Assembly: GCA_016294035.1 (NCBI GenBank)
Contig: JAEDCT010000004.1
Span: forward strand, 70,168 to 134,167
Reading direction: 5' to 3'
Length of the DNA: 64,000 bases
Source of the DNA: Treponema sp.
GTDB lineage: Bacteria; Spirochaetota; Spirochaetia; Treponematales; Treponemataceae
Shown: positions 24,787 to 33,878 of the stretch, piece after piece
How the letters are laid out: each line of letters opens with the position of its first letter
How positions within the stretch are numbered: the first letter of the stretch is position 1
Program-made: the position numbers and the translations under genes
Notes under the pieces: model-generated
The model's input: the letters and a program-made list of their open reading frames with translations, nothing else
Databases searched by the model: none
Told to the model about the DNA's origin: nothing

Positions 24787-25431
24787 ATGAGCACAGAAAA
24801 CGAAGAAAAGACAGAAGTAAAGGAAGAAATCAAGGAAAATCTGTCAGAAACTCAGGAAACTGAGGAATCTCAGAAATCTCAGGAAACTGAGGAACAGCCA
24901 TGTGAAAATGCAGAGGAATCAAAGGAAGACGCAGCTCCTCTTTCAGACATAGAAAAAATAGCTGCTCTTGAAGCAAGGGTTGAGGAACTTGAGGCTCAGA
25001 ATGCTGAGTTGAAGAATCAGGTTTTGCTCCGTGCTGCAGATTTTGAGAATTACAGAAAGCGTGCCATTGCAGACAAGCAGGATGCAATTGACTATGCAAA
25101 TACAAATCTTCTGAAGGATCTTCTTGAGAGTATTGATAATTTTGACCGCACGGTAGAGGCTGCTGCTACTGCCACTGATGCAAAAACTATTGCAGACGGC
25201 GTGTCAATGGTTTCAAAGAATCTTGTGAATCTTCTTGAGACAAAATATTCTCTTGCATCTTACGGTGCACAGGGAGATGTCTTTGATCCTTCCCTTCATG
25301 AGGCAATCGGCAGAATGGAAGGTGATGTTGAGGAACCTGTTCTTAATGCAGTTTATCTTAAGGGATACAAGCTTAAGGATCGCGTTATAAGAAGCGCAAA
25401 GGTTATGGTTACAGTGCCTAAAGACAAGTAG
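24787..25431 (+). CDS. grpE: Nucleotide exchange factor GrpE
   Basis: GrpE releases ADP from DnaK. The 214-residue protein starts with about 65 very acidic Glu/Gln/Ser-rich residues, then the long helix (ALEARVEELEAQNAELKNQV, LRAADFENYRKR), and the beta-domain signature VFDPSLHEAIGRMEG with the ending KDRVIRSAKVMV. AAGGAAAG precedes the ATG. It heads the local chaperone block; hrcA, its frequent neighbour in other bacteria, is absent here. Confidence 0.95.
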   Translation: MSTENEEKTEVKEEIKENLSETQETEESQKSQETEEQPCENAEESKEDAAPLSDIEKIAALEARVEELEAQNAELKNQVLLRAADFENYRKRAIADKQDAIDYANTNLLKDLLESIDNFDRTVEAAATATDAKTIADGVSMVSKNLVNLLETKYSLASYGAQGDVFDPSLHEAIGRMEGDVEEPVLNAVYLKGYKLKDRVIRSAKVMVTVPKDK

Positions 25432-25462
25432 TGTATTGAGGCAGTTTGTTTTTGTACATTTT

Positions 25463-25477
25463 TAGTGCTTGTCACTA
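25463..25477. promoter_or_regulatory. Small dyad in the dnaK upstream region
   Basis: TAGTG-CTTGT-CACTA is a perfect 5-base inverted repeat that overlaps a possible -35 (TTGTCA at 25469-25474; TAGATT follows after 15 bases). It is not a CIRCE element. A regulatory role is only a possibility. Confidence 0.25.
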
Positions 25478-25554
25478 GTATTAATTTTATAGATTTTTGG
25501 GTTTTAGTTTACATGACTTAATGTTCATTAAATTAAAAACCGGAGGATTTTGTT

Positions 25555-27495
25555 ATGGGAAAGATTATTGGTATTGACTTGGGAACAACAAACTCTTGTG
25601 TTGCTGTTATGGAAAACGGACAGCCTGTTGTAATCCAAAACTCTGAGGGTGGAAGAACTACTCCTTCTATCGTTGGTTTCACTGCAAAGGGAGACAGAGT
25701 TGTAGGTATTCCTGCCAAGAACCAGATGGTTACAAATCCAAAGAATACAATTTATTCTGCAAAGCGTCTTATTGGTCTTAAGTATTCAGACCTTAAGGGA
25801 GAGGCAACAAAGCTTCCTTACACTGTTATTGACAACGGATCTGATGTTCGCGTTGAAGTTTCAGAAAACGGATCTACAAAGAGGTATTCTCCACAGGAAA
25901 TCAGTGCCTTCGTTCTTCAGAAGATGAAGAAGACTGCAGAAGACTATCTTGGAACAACAGTCACAGAAGCTGTAATTACTGTTCCTGCTTACTTCAATGA
26001 TGCTCAGCGCCAGGCTACAAAGGATGCCGGTAGGATTGCTGGTCTTGATGTTAAGCGCATCATCAACGAACCAACAGCTGCAGCTCTTGCATTCGGTTTT
26101 GGAAAGGATCAGTCAAAGGAAAGAACTGTTGCAGTTTATGACCTTGGTGGTGGTACATTTGATATTTCCATCCTTGAACTTGCAGACGGTGTTTATGAAG
26201 TTAAGTCAACAAATGGTGATACACAGCTTGGTGGAGATGACTGGGACCGTGTAATTGTTAACTGGCTAATTGATGAATTCAAGAAGGAATCGGGAATTGA
26301 TCTTTCTGGAGATCCAATGGCTATGCAGCGTCTCCGTGATGAGGCTGAAAAGGCAAAGATCAGCCTTTCTAACCAGACTTCAGTTGACATCAACCTTCCA
26401 TTCATTACTGCTGATGCAACAGGACCAAAGCACCTTCAGAAGTCACTTACACGCGCTCAGTTTGAGCAGATGACAGACCACCTGTTCCAGGCAACAAAGG
26501 AACCTTGTGAAAAGGCTATCCGTGATGCAGGAATCAATCCATCAGAAATTGATGAGGTTCTTCTTGTAGGTGGATCTTCACGCATGCCAAAGGTTCAGGA
26601 AATCATCAAGCAGATCTTCGGAAAGGAAGGAAACCACACTGTTAACCCGGATGAGGCTGTTGCAGTTGGTGCAGCTATTCAGGGTGGTGTTCTCGGTGGA
26701 GACGTTAAGGACATTCTTCTTCTTGACGTTACACCTCTTTCTCTTGGTATTGAAACAATGGGTGGAGTATTCACAAAGCTTATTGAACGCAATACTACAA
26801 TTCCAACAAATAAGAGCCAGGTATTCTCTACAGCAGCAGACAATCAGACTGCAGTATCAATCCATGTTCTTCAGGGTGAACGTCCAATGGCTGCACAGAA
26901 CCGTACTCTCGGAAATTTTGACCTTGTTGGAATCACCCCGGCTCCTCGTGGAGTTCCACAGATTGAAGTTACATTTGATATTGATGCTAACGGAATTGTT
27001 AAGGTTAGCGCAAAGGATAAGGGAACTGGAAAAGAACAGCAGATTCAGATTACATCTTCTTCAGGTTTGAGCGAGGAAGAAATCAACCGCATGGTTAAGG
27101 ATGCAGAAGCTAATGCTGCAGAAGACCAGAAGAAGAGAGATGCAGTTGATGCAAAGAATGAAGCTGATGGAATGATTTTCCAGTGTGAAAAGTCACTCAA
27201 GGATCTTGGAGACAAGGTTAGTGCTGATGACAAGTCAAAGATTGAGGCTGCAATAAAGGATCTTAAGGATGCTGTTGCAACTGACAATGTTGATGATATT
27301 AAGGCAAAGACAGAAGCATTGAAGCAGGCATCTTACAAGATGGCAGAAGAACTCTACAAGCAGCAGGGTGCTCAGGGCGCAGCAAACGGACCTCAGAATG
27401 CAAATTCAGGTGCAGATGCTGGTTCTGCTAATTCCGGCTCATCTTCAGGTTTTGACAAGGGCAAGGCTGATGATGTTGAATATGAGGTTCACTAA
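25555..27495 (+). CDS. dnaK: Molecular chaperone DnaK (Hsp70)
   Basis: DnaK is the ATP-dependent Hsp70 that folds client proteins with DnaJ and GrpE. The 646-residue protein is full length: IIGIDLGTTNSCVAVM at the start, VYDLGGGTFDISILEL, NEPTAAALAFGFG, the linker region DILLLDVTPLSLGIETMGG, the substrate domain and a helical lid ending in a Gly/Ser/Ala-rich tail and DVEYEVH. CCGGAGGA precedes the ATG. A clear terminator follows, which partly uncouples dnaJ. Confidence 0.98.
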   Translation: MGKIIGIDLGTTNSCVAVMENGQPVVIQNSEGGRTTPSIVGFTAKGDRVVGIPAKNQMVTNPKNTIYSAKRLIGLKYSDLKGEATKLPYTVIDNGSDVRVEVSENGSTKRYSPQEISAFVLQKMKKTAEDYLGTTVTEAVITVPAYFNDAQRQATKDAGRIAGLDVKRIINEPTAAALAFGFGKDQSKERTVAVYDLGGGTFDISILELADGVYEVKSTNGDTQLGGDDWDRVIVNWLIDEFKKESGIDLSGDPMAMQRLRDEAEKAKISLSNQTSVDINLPFITADATGPKHLQKSLTRAQFEQMTDHLFQATKEPCEKAIRDAGINPSEIDEVLLVGGSSRMPKVQEIIKQIFGKEGNHTVNPDEAVAVGAAIQGGVLGGDVKDILLLDVTPLSLGIETMGGVFTKLIERNTTIPTNKSQVFSTAADNQTAVSIHVLQGERPMAAQNRTLGNFDLVGITPAPRGVPQIEVTFDIDANGIVKVSAKDKGTGKEQQIQITSSSGLSEEEINRMVKDAEANAAEDQKKRDAVDAKNEADGMIFQCEKSLKDLGDKVSADDKSKIEAAIKDLKDAVATDNVDDIKAKTEALKQASYKMAEELYKQQGAQGAANGPQNANSGADAGSANSGSSSGFDKGKADDVEYEVH

Positions 27496-27535
27496 TAGAA
27501 AGAGTATCTGGAAACTGTAGTTTTTAGAACAGACT

Positions 27536-27596
27536 AAAGGTAATCTTCGGGGGCATTGCATTGTTTTTCCGGAGATTACCTTTTGTGATTTTTTTT
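27536..27596 (+). terminator. Terminator after dnaK
   Basis: AAAGGTAATCTTCGG (27536-27550) pairs largely with CCGGAGATTACCTTT (27569-27583), followed by TTGTGATTTTTTTT. A long, stable intrinsic terminator 57 bases before the dnaJ start. Confidence 0.85.
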
Positions 27597-27652
27597 GGGA
27601 GAATCAATTGGAGGCATGAACTTTTTTGTGTCTCCAGTTGTCAATTGAAAAA

Positions 27653-28798
27653 ATGGCAAAGCGTGATTATTACGAAGTTCTTGGAATTGAAAAAGGTGCA
27701 GATAAGGATGCCATCAAAAAGGCATACAGAAAGCTGGCTGTAAAATACCATCCTGATAGAAATCCCGGTGACAAGGAAGCTGAGGCTAGATTCAAGGAAG
27801 CCACTGAAGCCTATGAAGTACTCAGTGATGACGAAAAGAGACCAATCTATGACCAGTACGGACATGCCGGACTTGAAGGAATGGGCGGTGGAGCAGGCGG
27901 CGGTTATTCTCATGCATTCCATGATTTCAGCGATATCTTTGGTGGCGGAGGATTTGGCGACATTTTCGAAAATCTGTTCGGAGGTGGCGGAGGATTCGGT
28001 TTTGGAGGTTCCTCTTCAAGGGGACGCTCGTCAAATGATGGAGCTTCATTGCGCTATGATTTGCATATTGATTTTAAGGAAGCTATTTATGGCTGCAAGA
28101 AGGAAATAAATTTCAAGCATGATGAACAGTGTCCAGACTGTCATGGTACTGGAGGAGCTCAGGGAGCTTCAAAGAAAACATGTCCAGACTGCCGTGGAAT
28201 GGGTCAGGTTAGAAGAAGTGCCGGATTTTTCAGTGTTCAGCAGACATGTTCCCGCTGTAGTGGAAAGGGTACTATAATTGACAAGCCATGTTCTAAATGC
28301 CGTGGAACTGGACTCGTTTCAAGGCAGAAATCAGTTACAATCACAATTCCTGCAGGGTCAGACAATGGCAAGAGAGTTGCAATTCCCCGCATGGGAAATG
28401 CAGGTACTGATGGTGGTTCAACTGGTGACTTGATTATCATCATTAATGTTCGTGATCACAAGTGCTTTGAACGTTCTGGAAATGATCTTTACTGTGCAGT
28501 TCCAATTTCAATTTCACAGGCTGCACTTGGTGCTGACATCAGTATCAGGACTCTTGATGACAGGACTATCACAATAAAAATTCCTGCAGGAACATCTCAG
28601 GGCAAGCTTTTGCGCATTAAGGATGAGGGAGTTCCAAATGCAGACAGGTCAAGAAAAGGTGATCTGTATGTAAAGGTTATTGTGCAGCTTCCTACAAAGC
28701 TTACAAGACAGATGCAGGAGGCAATGCAGGAATATGCCAGGGCAGAAAATCCTGTTACAAATCCAGAATTGATGACTTTGGATTCATTGCGAGACTGA
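27653..28798 (+). CDS. dnaJ: Co-chaperone DnaJ (Hsp40)
   Basis: DnaJ delivers clients to DnaK and triggers its ATPase. The 381-residue protein has the J domain with HPD in VKYHPDRNPG, a Gly/Phe-rich region (GGAGGGYSHAF, GGGGGFGFGG), four zinc-finger CxxCxGxG repeats (CPDCHGTGG, CPDCRGMGQ, CSRCSGKGT, CSKCRGTGL), and the C-terminal client domains. ATG at 27653 is chosen to begin with AKRDYYEVLGI; no ribosome-binding site is seen. The dnaK terminator lies just upstream. Confidence 0.97.
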   Translation: MAKRDYYEVLGIEKGADKDAIKKAYRKLAVKYHPDRNPGDKEAEARFKEATEAYEVLSDDEKRPIYDQYGHAGLEGMGGGAGGGYSHAFHDFSDIFGGGGFGDIFENLFGGGGGFGFGGSSSRGRSSNDGASLRYDLHIDFKEAIYGCKKEINFKHDEQCPDCHGTGGAQGASKKTCPDCRGMGQVRRSAGFFSVQQTCSRCSGKGTIIDKPCSKCRGTGLVSRQKSVTITIPAGSDNGKRVAIPRMGNAGTDGGSTGDLIIIINVRDHKCFERSGNDLYCAVPISISQAALGADISIRTLDDRTITIKIPAGTSQGKLLRIKDEGVPNADRSRKGDLYVKVIVQLPTKLTRQMQEAMQEYARAENPVTNPELMTLDSLRD

Positions 28799-28819
28799 TT
28801 TTTTTTCAGATAGAGAATC

Positions 28820-28877
28820 AGGAAAATCCGTGGGTTTTGGTTTTATCACTTTCAGGCCATGGATTTTCCTTTTTTTC
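28820..28877 (+). terminator. Terminator after dnaJ
   Basis: AGGAAAATCCGTGG (28820-28833) pairs with CCATGGATTTTCCT (28857-28870) with one G-T pair, followed by a run of T to 28876. Strong intrinsic terminator. Confidence 0.9.
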
Positions 28878-28907
28878 TGGAGATTTTAGAGGGCTTCTAA
28901 TAAAAAT

Positions 28908-28936
28908 TTCATATTTTGCCGATAATATGTTATAAT
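28908..28936 (+). promoter_or_regulatory. Promoter of the SpoIIE/STAS operon
   Basis: TTCATA (28908-28913), a 17-base spacer and a consensus TATAAT (28931-28936) precede the ATG at 28956. The transcript would carry a short leader with GAGGTAGGA as ribosome-binding site. Confidence 0.55.
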
Positions 28937-28955
28937 ATTGTCTGCGAGGTAGGAA

Positions 28956-30356
28956 ATGTACAGAAGTCGAAAACGCATAATCAGCATAGTCGGTAATGTT
29001 CTGTTGTCTGTGATTATTTTATACAGTGTTACCGCAATATTCAAACCAATTCTGTCGGGAAATCCATATACCAAGTTTTTTTCATTCCTGACATCAGCAA
29101 TTGTTACTTCGATTATTATCAATCTTGTCCACAAGTGCTCATCATTTCTGAAATTCAAGGCAAAGGAAAACTCTTTGTATACACGGGAAACTGGAATTAT
29201 CTCGGAATTTATCTCAAGCATGAGATCGTGCTATTCCCTTGATGACCTTTTTGAACAGATAGCAAGAGTCCTTGAAGAGAAAGCAGATTGCGCTGTTCTT
29301 CTCATTGACAAGACAAAAAACTATGTGCTGTACAACAGCCCGAACCGTATCACAACCAGTTCATCGGTAATGAATAATCTTGAACTGCGTTTTTCTGCAG
29401 ACTGGAAGGAGGGCTATTCATTTATTGGCGATGAATTCGGAGTTGTTTCCAGCTCCCGCACTGCACGTGGATTTTTGATCTGCCATGACAAGATTCACAT
29501 GTATGTTATGTGCCGTTACACAAAGCTTATTGATACTGAGATTTTCCCGGTGTTCCACGAGGAATTCATCCGATTTCTTCAGCGTTCACGAACAATTACT
29601 GACCTTTCTGAAATTGCATCTCTTTCACGCGAATGGAAACAGCTTGCAGATACACAGCGTTCGTTCCTTCCTCCTGTAATGCCAAAAATCGACAAGCTTC
29701 AGGTTGCCGCATACTTCAGGCCTTTGGTTAACGTTTCCGGAGACTATTATACTGTTCTTCCAATTTCACCTGCAAAGACTCTTCTTATGCTTGGTGACGT
29801 TTCAGGAAAAGGTCTTGCCGCCGCCCTGGTCATGGGTTTGGTTATGAATACTGTAAAGATTCTTGAAAACAAGGAAGATCTTCCTGCCATGATTCGTGCC
29901 ATTCATAAGGCCATTAAGGGAATGAAGCTTCAGGATAAGTATACTGTTATTTTCATTGGTATCGTTGATACGGAACGCATGGTCATCAACTATGTCAATG
30001 CATCCATGTCCGATCCTCTTATCATTACAAATTCACCTTCAGGGTACAGAATCCGTCCTCTGACATCTAACTGTTCTCTTGTTGGTATTATTGATATTGA
30101 TGAAGTTGTTGTTGCTGAACAGAAATTGTTCCGTGATGATGTTATTCTCATGGCTTCCGATGGTGTTTCAGAAGTAATGAATGAAGAAGGCGTTGAGCTT
30201 GGAGATACTGAGCTTTACGATGAAACAATTAAGTCAAGTGCAGCTAAGACTCCTCAGGAATTCATTGATGACGTTGTAAATCTTATCATGGAATACAACG
30301 GCGGAAAAAAGCTTCGTGATGACGTTACAATGATGGTTGCTAAAGTTGGAAGATAG
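28956..30356 (+). CDS. Membrane-bound SpoIIE-type (PP2C) serine phosphatase
   Basis: The 466-residue protein has two N-terminal membrane segments (about 8-30 and 40-65), a GAF-like sensor region (about 85-220), and a C-terminal SpoIIE/RsbU phosphatase (about 240-466). Metal-binding motifs are intact: NVSGDYYTVLP, MLGDVSGKGLAAAL, MASDGVSEVMNEEG, LRDDVTMMVAKV. Such enzymes dephosphorylate STAS anti-anti-sigma proteins, and one lies two genes downstream. The second phosphatase begins 9 bases later. This resembles the arrangement known from T. pallidum next to grpE-dnaK. Confidence 0.9.
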   Translation: MYRSRKRIISIVGNVLLSVIILYSVTAIFKPILSGNPYTKFFSFLTSAIVTSIIINLVHKCSSFLKFKAKENSLYTRETGIISEFISSMRSCYSLDDLFEQIARVLEEKADCAVLLIDKTKNYVLYNSPNRITTSSSVMNNLELRFSADWKEGYSFIGDEFGVVSSSRTARGFLICHDKIHMYVMCRYTKLIDTEIFPVFHEEFIRFLQRSRTITDLSEIASLSREWKQLADTQRSFLPPVMPKIDKLQVAAYFRPLVNVSGDYYTVLPISPAKTLLMLGDVSGKGLAAALVMGLVMNTVKILENKEDLPAMIRAIHKAIKGMKLQDKYTVIFIGIVDTERMVINYVNASMSDPLIITNSPSGYRIRPLTSNCSLVGIIDIDEVVVAEQKLFRDDVILMASDGVSEVMNEEGVELGDTELYDETIKSSAAKTPQEFIDDVVNLIMEYNGGKKLRDDVTMMVAKVGR

Positions 30357-30365
30357 GGGTAGAAG

Positions 30366-32543
30366 ATGAGTTTTATTTTTCTTAATATATTGTTATGTCT
30401 TGGATTGGTTGTTTCTGCATTTGTAGTTGACAGAAAAACAAATGAATCTCATATAAACGGAAGCATTGTTAACCTCATTCTCATGCTTGCAATTATTTTC
30501 TTTTCAATGGCATTGACAATAGGTCTTTGCCTGAGGGGAGTAAAGCAGTTTTCCCTGATTTTAGGCAGGGTAACTTTTATGTTCATGGGATGGTTCAGCG
30601 TTCTTTCCTGTGAGTATCTGTGCCTTTATCCCGGAAGAAAAAGGAATGGCGTTCTCAAGCTTACAAGAGCTGTTTTGTTTTTCATTGCGTTCTATATCAT
30701 CTTCTTTGTTCCAAATGCATTCACAACAATTTCAGTAACAAAGCGAAACGGTCTTCAGATTGCTTCTGGCCTTGTATTCAGGGGATCCCTTTCAAGAGTT
30801 TTCCCATTCTCATGGCTTGCATTCTATAATCTCATATATCGTTTTGTAATTCCTTTGTTTGCATGTCTAATGGTTCTTGTTCGTGCAGAAATGAATAAAA
30901 GCAAGCTTGTCATGCAGAATATGATCTTTGCCGTATTGGGAATGGTTTTCTCATGGATCTGTTTCCGCTATATGAATATGATTATTGTTCACAATTCAAA
31001 TGTTTTGACAATCACTGCCATTGGATATATTCCACAGCTTCTCATGTACAACAAGGCAAACACAAATGAGGAAATTCTTGACTTCCCAATGTTCATGAGG
31101 ACAATTGTGAAATTCATCCTGAACTATATTATTCCAATTGCATTGCTTGGTGGAATTCTCTTCTGCCTTGACTCTGTTTTTGGAGCAAAGCAAATATATG
31201 TTCTCTGTGCTTTGTATTTTCTTTCATCCCTGTTTGTGTTTATTGTTCTTCCAAAGATTTTCAAGAATCTTACAAAACATGGATTTCTTCGAGACAAAAA
31301 ATATGAGAGAAATTTTGAACGTGATCTTTCATCAATTAAGTTTGACTCGTCAGCTCAGGAAGTAGCAGGATCAATTTTCAGTGTTTTCCAGAAATATCTT
31401 GGAACAACTGAAATGAAGGTTTATATCAATTCAAACAACGAGAACCTTGATCTTGCCTATGATTCTACAAATACAGCTGAAGCCAGCATGCCTTTAGACA
31501 TGGGAGTTATTGATGTTCTTCTCAATAATCACAGGCAGGTTGTGTTCAGGGAATATGCAGAAGTCTCTACTCAGGTAACTATCATAAGAAAACGTCTTCT
31601 TGATATGTTTGAGAAACTCAACTGTGATGCTCTTATTCTTCTTAATGAGGGACGTTCTCTTGCCGGTATTATTTCACTTGGCAAGAAATCCAGCGGAAAT
31701 ATTTATAATGAATACGATTACGCAATGTTCAACAAGTATTATTCAAACCTCTTTGTTGCCGGATATTTTATCAAGAATATCATCAACGAAAATGTTGTTG
31801 GAACTGTTAACCGTGAAATCCGCATGTCAGGACAGATTATTACATCCATCCAGGAAAATATGGACATTATCAAGAGTTCAAAGGTAGATATCGGATACCG
31901 CATGATTCCTGCCCATAACATTGGTGGTGAATTCATTGACCTTATTCGTCTTACAGAGACACGTCATATTTTTGTTATTGGTGCCTTGAGCGGTAAGGGT
32001 ATTTCTGCATCCATGGGTATGGTTATCCTTAAGTCCATCATTCGAACCTTCCTTACAGAAACAAAGGACTTTAAGCTTCTTGTTTCCAAGGTAAATAACT
32101 TTATTCGAGAAAGTCTTCCAAAGGGAACATTTTTTGCCGGTACATTCGGTATGTTCGATTTTGCAACTGATACAATGTATTATATTAACTGTGGAAGCCC
32201 TGCACTTTTTGTTTACACTCGTGCATACAATAATGTTATTGAAGTTCAGGGTGAAGGACATGTTCTTGGATTCGTAAAGGATGTTCTTCCGTATCTTACT
32301 GTCAAGAAGGTTAAGCTTTCTCCTAATGATATTGTCATGTCATGTACAGATGGTCTTATTGAGACTCGTTCACTTCATGGAGACGTGTTTGGCAAGGAAA
32401 GGGCATACGCAGGACTTCTTGAAAACTCAGGATTCTCTGCAGACAAGATGGCTCAGTTTACATACGAGTCACTTATTGAATTTACATCAAAGGAACTTGA
32501 TAACGATATTACAATTCTCATTATCAAGTATCTGGGAAAATAA
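30366..32543 (+). CDS. Multi-pass SpoIIE-like protein with altered metal site
   Basis: The 725-residue protein has about eight membrane segments in residues 1-310, a GAF-like region (about 325-480) and a SpoIIE-type domain (about 490-725). Where active enzymes have GGDxYD and GDVSGKG, this one reads IGGEFIDLI and VIGALSGKGISASMG, so a metal-binding aspartate is replaced by alanine and another by glutamate. SCTDGLIETRS and LDNDITILII remain. It may be inactive, a regulator of the upstream phosphatase, or active with altered metal use. GGTAGAAG precedes the start. Confidence 0.85.
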   Translation: MSFIFLNILLCLGLVVSAFVVDRKTNESHINGSIVNLILMLAIIFFSMALTIGLCLRGVKQFSLILGRVTFMFMGWFSVLSCEYLCLYPGRKRNGVLKLTRAVLFFIAFYIIFFVPNAFTTISVTKRNGLQIASGLVFRGSLSRVFPFSWLAFYNLIYRFVIPLFACLMVLVRAEMNKSKLVMQNMIFAVLGMVFSWICFRYMNMIIVHNSNVLTITAIGYIPQLLMYNKANTNEEILDFPMFMRTIVKFILNYIIPIALLGGILFCLDSVFGAKQIYVLCALYFLSSLFVFIVLPKIFKNLTKHGFLRDKKYERNFERDLSSIKFDSSAQEVAGSIFSVFQKYLGTTEMKVYINSNNENLDLAYDSTNTAEASMPLDMGVIDVLLNNHRQVVFREYAEVSTQVTIIRKRLLDMFEKLNCDALILLNEGRSLAGIISLGKKSSGNIYNEYDYAMFNKYYSNLFVAGYFIKNIINENVVGTVNREIRMSGQIITSIQENMDIIKSSKVDIGYRMIPAHNIGGEFIDLIRLTETRHIFVIGALSGKGISASMGMVILKSIIRTFLTETKDFKLLVSKVNNFIRESLPKGTFFAGTFGMFDFATDTMYYINCGSPALFVYTRAYNNVIEVQGEGHVLGFVKDVLPYLTVKKVKLSPNDIVMSCTDGLIETRSLHGDVFGKERAYAGLLENSGFSADKMAQFTYESLIEFTSKELDNDITILIIKYLGK

Positions 32544-32577
32544 TCGGGCTTTAATGCCTTAATTTGGAGACATAGCA

Positions 32578-32910
32578 ATGGATCAATTGACACTTCGTGA
32601 AAAGATTGGCGTTAACTATACACTTCTTGAACTTTCTGGTGCAATAAACGCAAGTACATTTGATGAGCTTCAGGAAAAAGTTTATTCAAACATCAAGAAC
32701 ACAAATATTGTCCTTGATCTTGAAAATGTAACTCAGATTGACTCTTCGGGAATGGGTGTAATTCTTGGCGGTCATAATGACGGTGTTGATTCAAACACAA
32801 AGCTTTTTCTTATGAATCCGTCTGAAATTGTCAGACATTCTCTGGAGCGAACCGGGTTTATGAGTTTGTTCAATATCATTCACTCAGTAACTGAGGTTTC
32901 AAATGTTTAG
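32578..32910 (+). CDS. STAS-domain anti-sigma factor antagonist
   Basis: The 110-residue protein is a SpoIIAA/RsbV-like STAS domain. The phosphorylatable serine region reads VTQIDSSGMGVILGG, with the usual DSSG. Unphosphorylated STAS proteins bind an anti-sigma kinase and release a sigma factor or another partner. It follows the two SpoIIE-type proteins, its likely phosphatases. No RsbW-like kinase is in the window. TTGGAGA precedes the ATG. Its end overlaps the next gene by 8 bases. Confidence 0.93.
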   Translation: MDQLTLREKIGVNYTLLELSGAINASTFDELQEKVYSNIKNTNIVLDLENVTQIDSSGMGVILGGHNDGVDSNTKLFLMNPSEIVRHSLERTGFMSLFNIIHSVTEVSNV

Positions 32911-33742
32911 GTCAAGATTTTTTTGTGTTTTTGGATGCATGCTGCTGGTTCTTTGTTCGTGCACAAAAACCGCAGAGGCAAAATCAAAGAATCAGACTGA
33001 AGAAAAAGAAAATCCTGCTGTTTTAGCTCATAAATCAAAAGTTGATGCAGTTGTTTCCAAAATGTCACCTCGGTTCCTGGCAAAATATCAGATTACAGAT
33101 TCCAATATGGATCAGTTCATAAAGGACCTTCAGGAAGTGCTCGAAGAAGAGAAGACTTTCAGAAAAGATGACAAAAGCCTGTTTTTCCTGATTGACAAAA
33201 AGAACAAGGCAGAAAGCACATATATTCCAAAGGATTTGATTGAACTGAAGGCCAACGAATATTTCAACCTGAACAAAGCTGGCATGAAAATCAGGCCTGA
33301 GGCTTATGAAGCCTTGAAGGTTATGGGACTTGCTGCACAGAAGGATGGAATCAAGCTTCTTGTTAGTTCTGTTTACAGGTCTTATGAATATCAGGATAAT
33401 CTGTTCAATTACTGGGTTAGTGTTGATGGCCTTGAAGAAGCAGAACGGGAAAGTGCAAGACCAGGAACAAGTCAGCATCAGCTTGGAACTGCAGTAGACT
33501 TTGGATCAATTTCTGATGATTTTGACCAGACTACGATGGGCCGATGGATGTATGAACATGCAGCTGATTACGGATGGTCACTTTCATTTCCCAAGGGATA
33601 TGAGGATGTTACTGGCTACAGATGGGAGTGCTGGCATTTCCGCTATATTGGAAAAAAAGCTTGTCAGTTACAAAGAAAATATTTTGGAGATGTTCAGCAG
33701 TTCATGCTTGAGTTCATCAATGAATGGAAAAAGACAAATTAG
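32903..33742 (+). CDS. VanY-like D-Ala-D-Ala carboxypeptidase lipoprotein
   Basis: This M15B-family zinc peptidase trims D-Ala from peptidoglycan stems. The 279-residue protein has a lipoprotein-type signal (CMLLVLCSC) and the zinc motifs SQHQLGTAVDFG and YRWECWHFRY, with the arginine-containing SSVYRSYEYQ before them. It is full length for VanY-type proteins. The start overlaps the STAS gene, so it probably shares that operon, which could link envelope maintenance to the partner-switch. That link is inference. Confidence 0.9.
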   Translation: MFRSRFFCVFGCMLLVLCSCTKTAEAKSKNQTEEKENPAVLAHKSKVDAVVSKMSPRFLAKYQITDSNMDQFIKDLQEVLEEEKTFRKDDKSLFFLIDKKNKAESTYIPKDLIELKANEYFNLNKAGMKIRPEAYEALKVMGLAAQKDGIKLLVSSVYRSYEYQDNLFNYWVSVDGLEEAERESARPGTSQHQLGTAVDFGSISDDFDQTTMGRWMYEHAADYGWSLSFPKGYEDVTGYRWECWHFRYIGKKACQLQRKYFGDVQQFMLEFINEWKKTN

Positions 33743-33749
33743 TTTTTTT

Positions 33750-33779
33750 CAAGGCTTCCCTTGTGGAGGCTTTTTTTTT
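33750..33779 (+). terminator. Terminator after the VanY gene
   Basis: AGGCTTCC-CTTGT-GGAGGCTT forms a short stem with one G-T pair, followed by nine T. Ends the phosphatase/STAS/VanY operon. Confidence 0.8.
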
Positions 33780-33878
33780 GCTCAGGGATTTCATGGTTGA
33801 TTTCTTTCATTGAACATTATTTTTCTCTGTGGTAGTATTTCCTATCTAAATTTCAACTTATTTTTTGGAGTTATCGAT

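Noticed and set aside
25441..25554. CIRCE element upstream of dnaK
   Set aside because: No match to TTAGCACTC-N9-GAGTGCTAA; only the shorter TAGTG/CACTA dyad is present.
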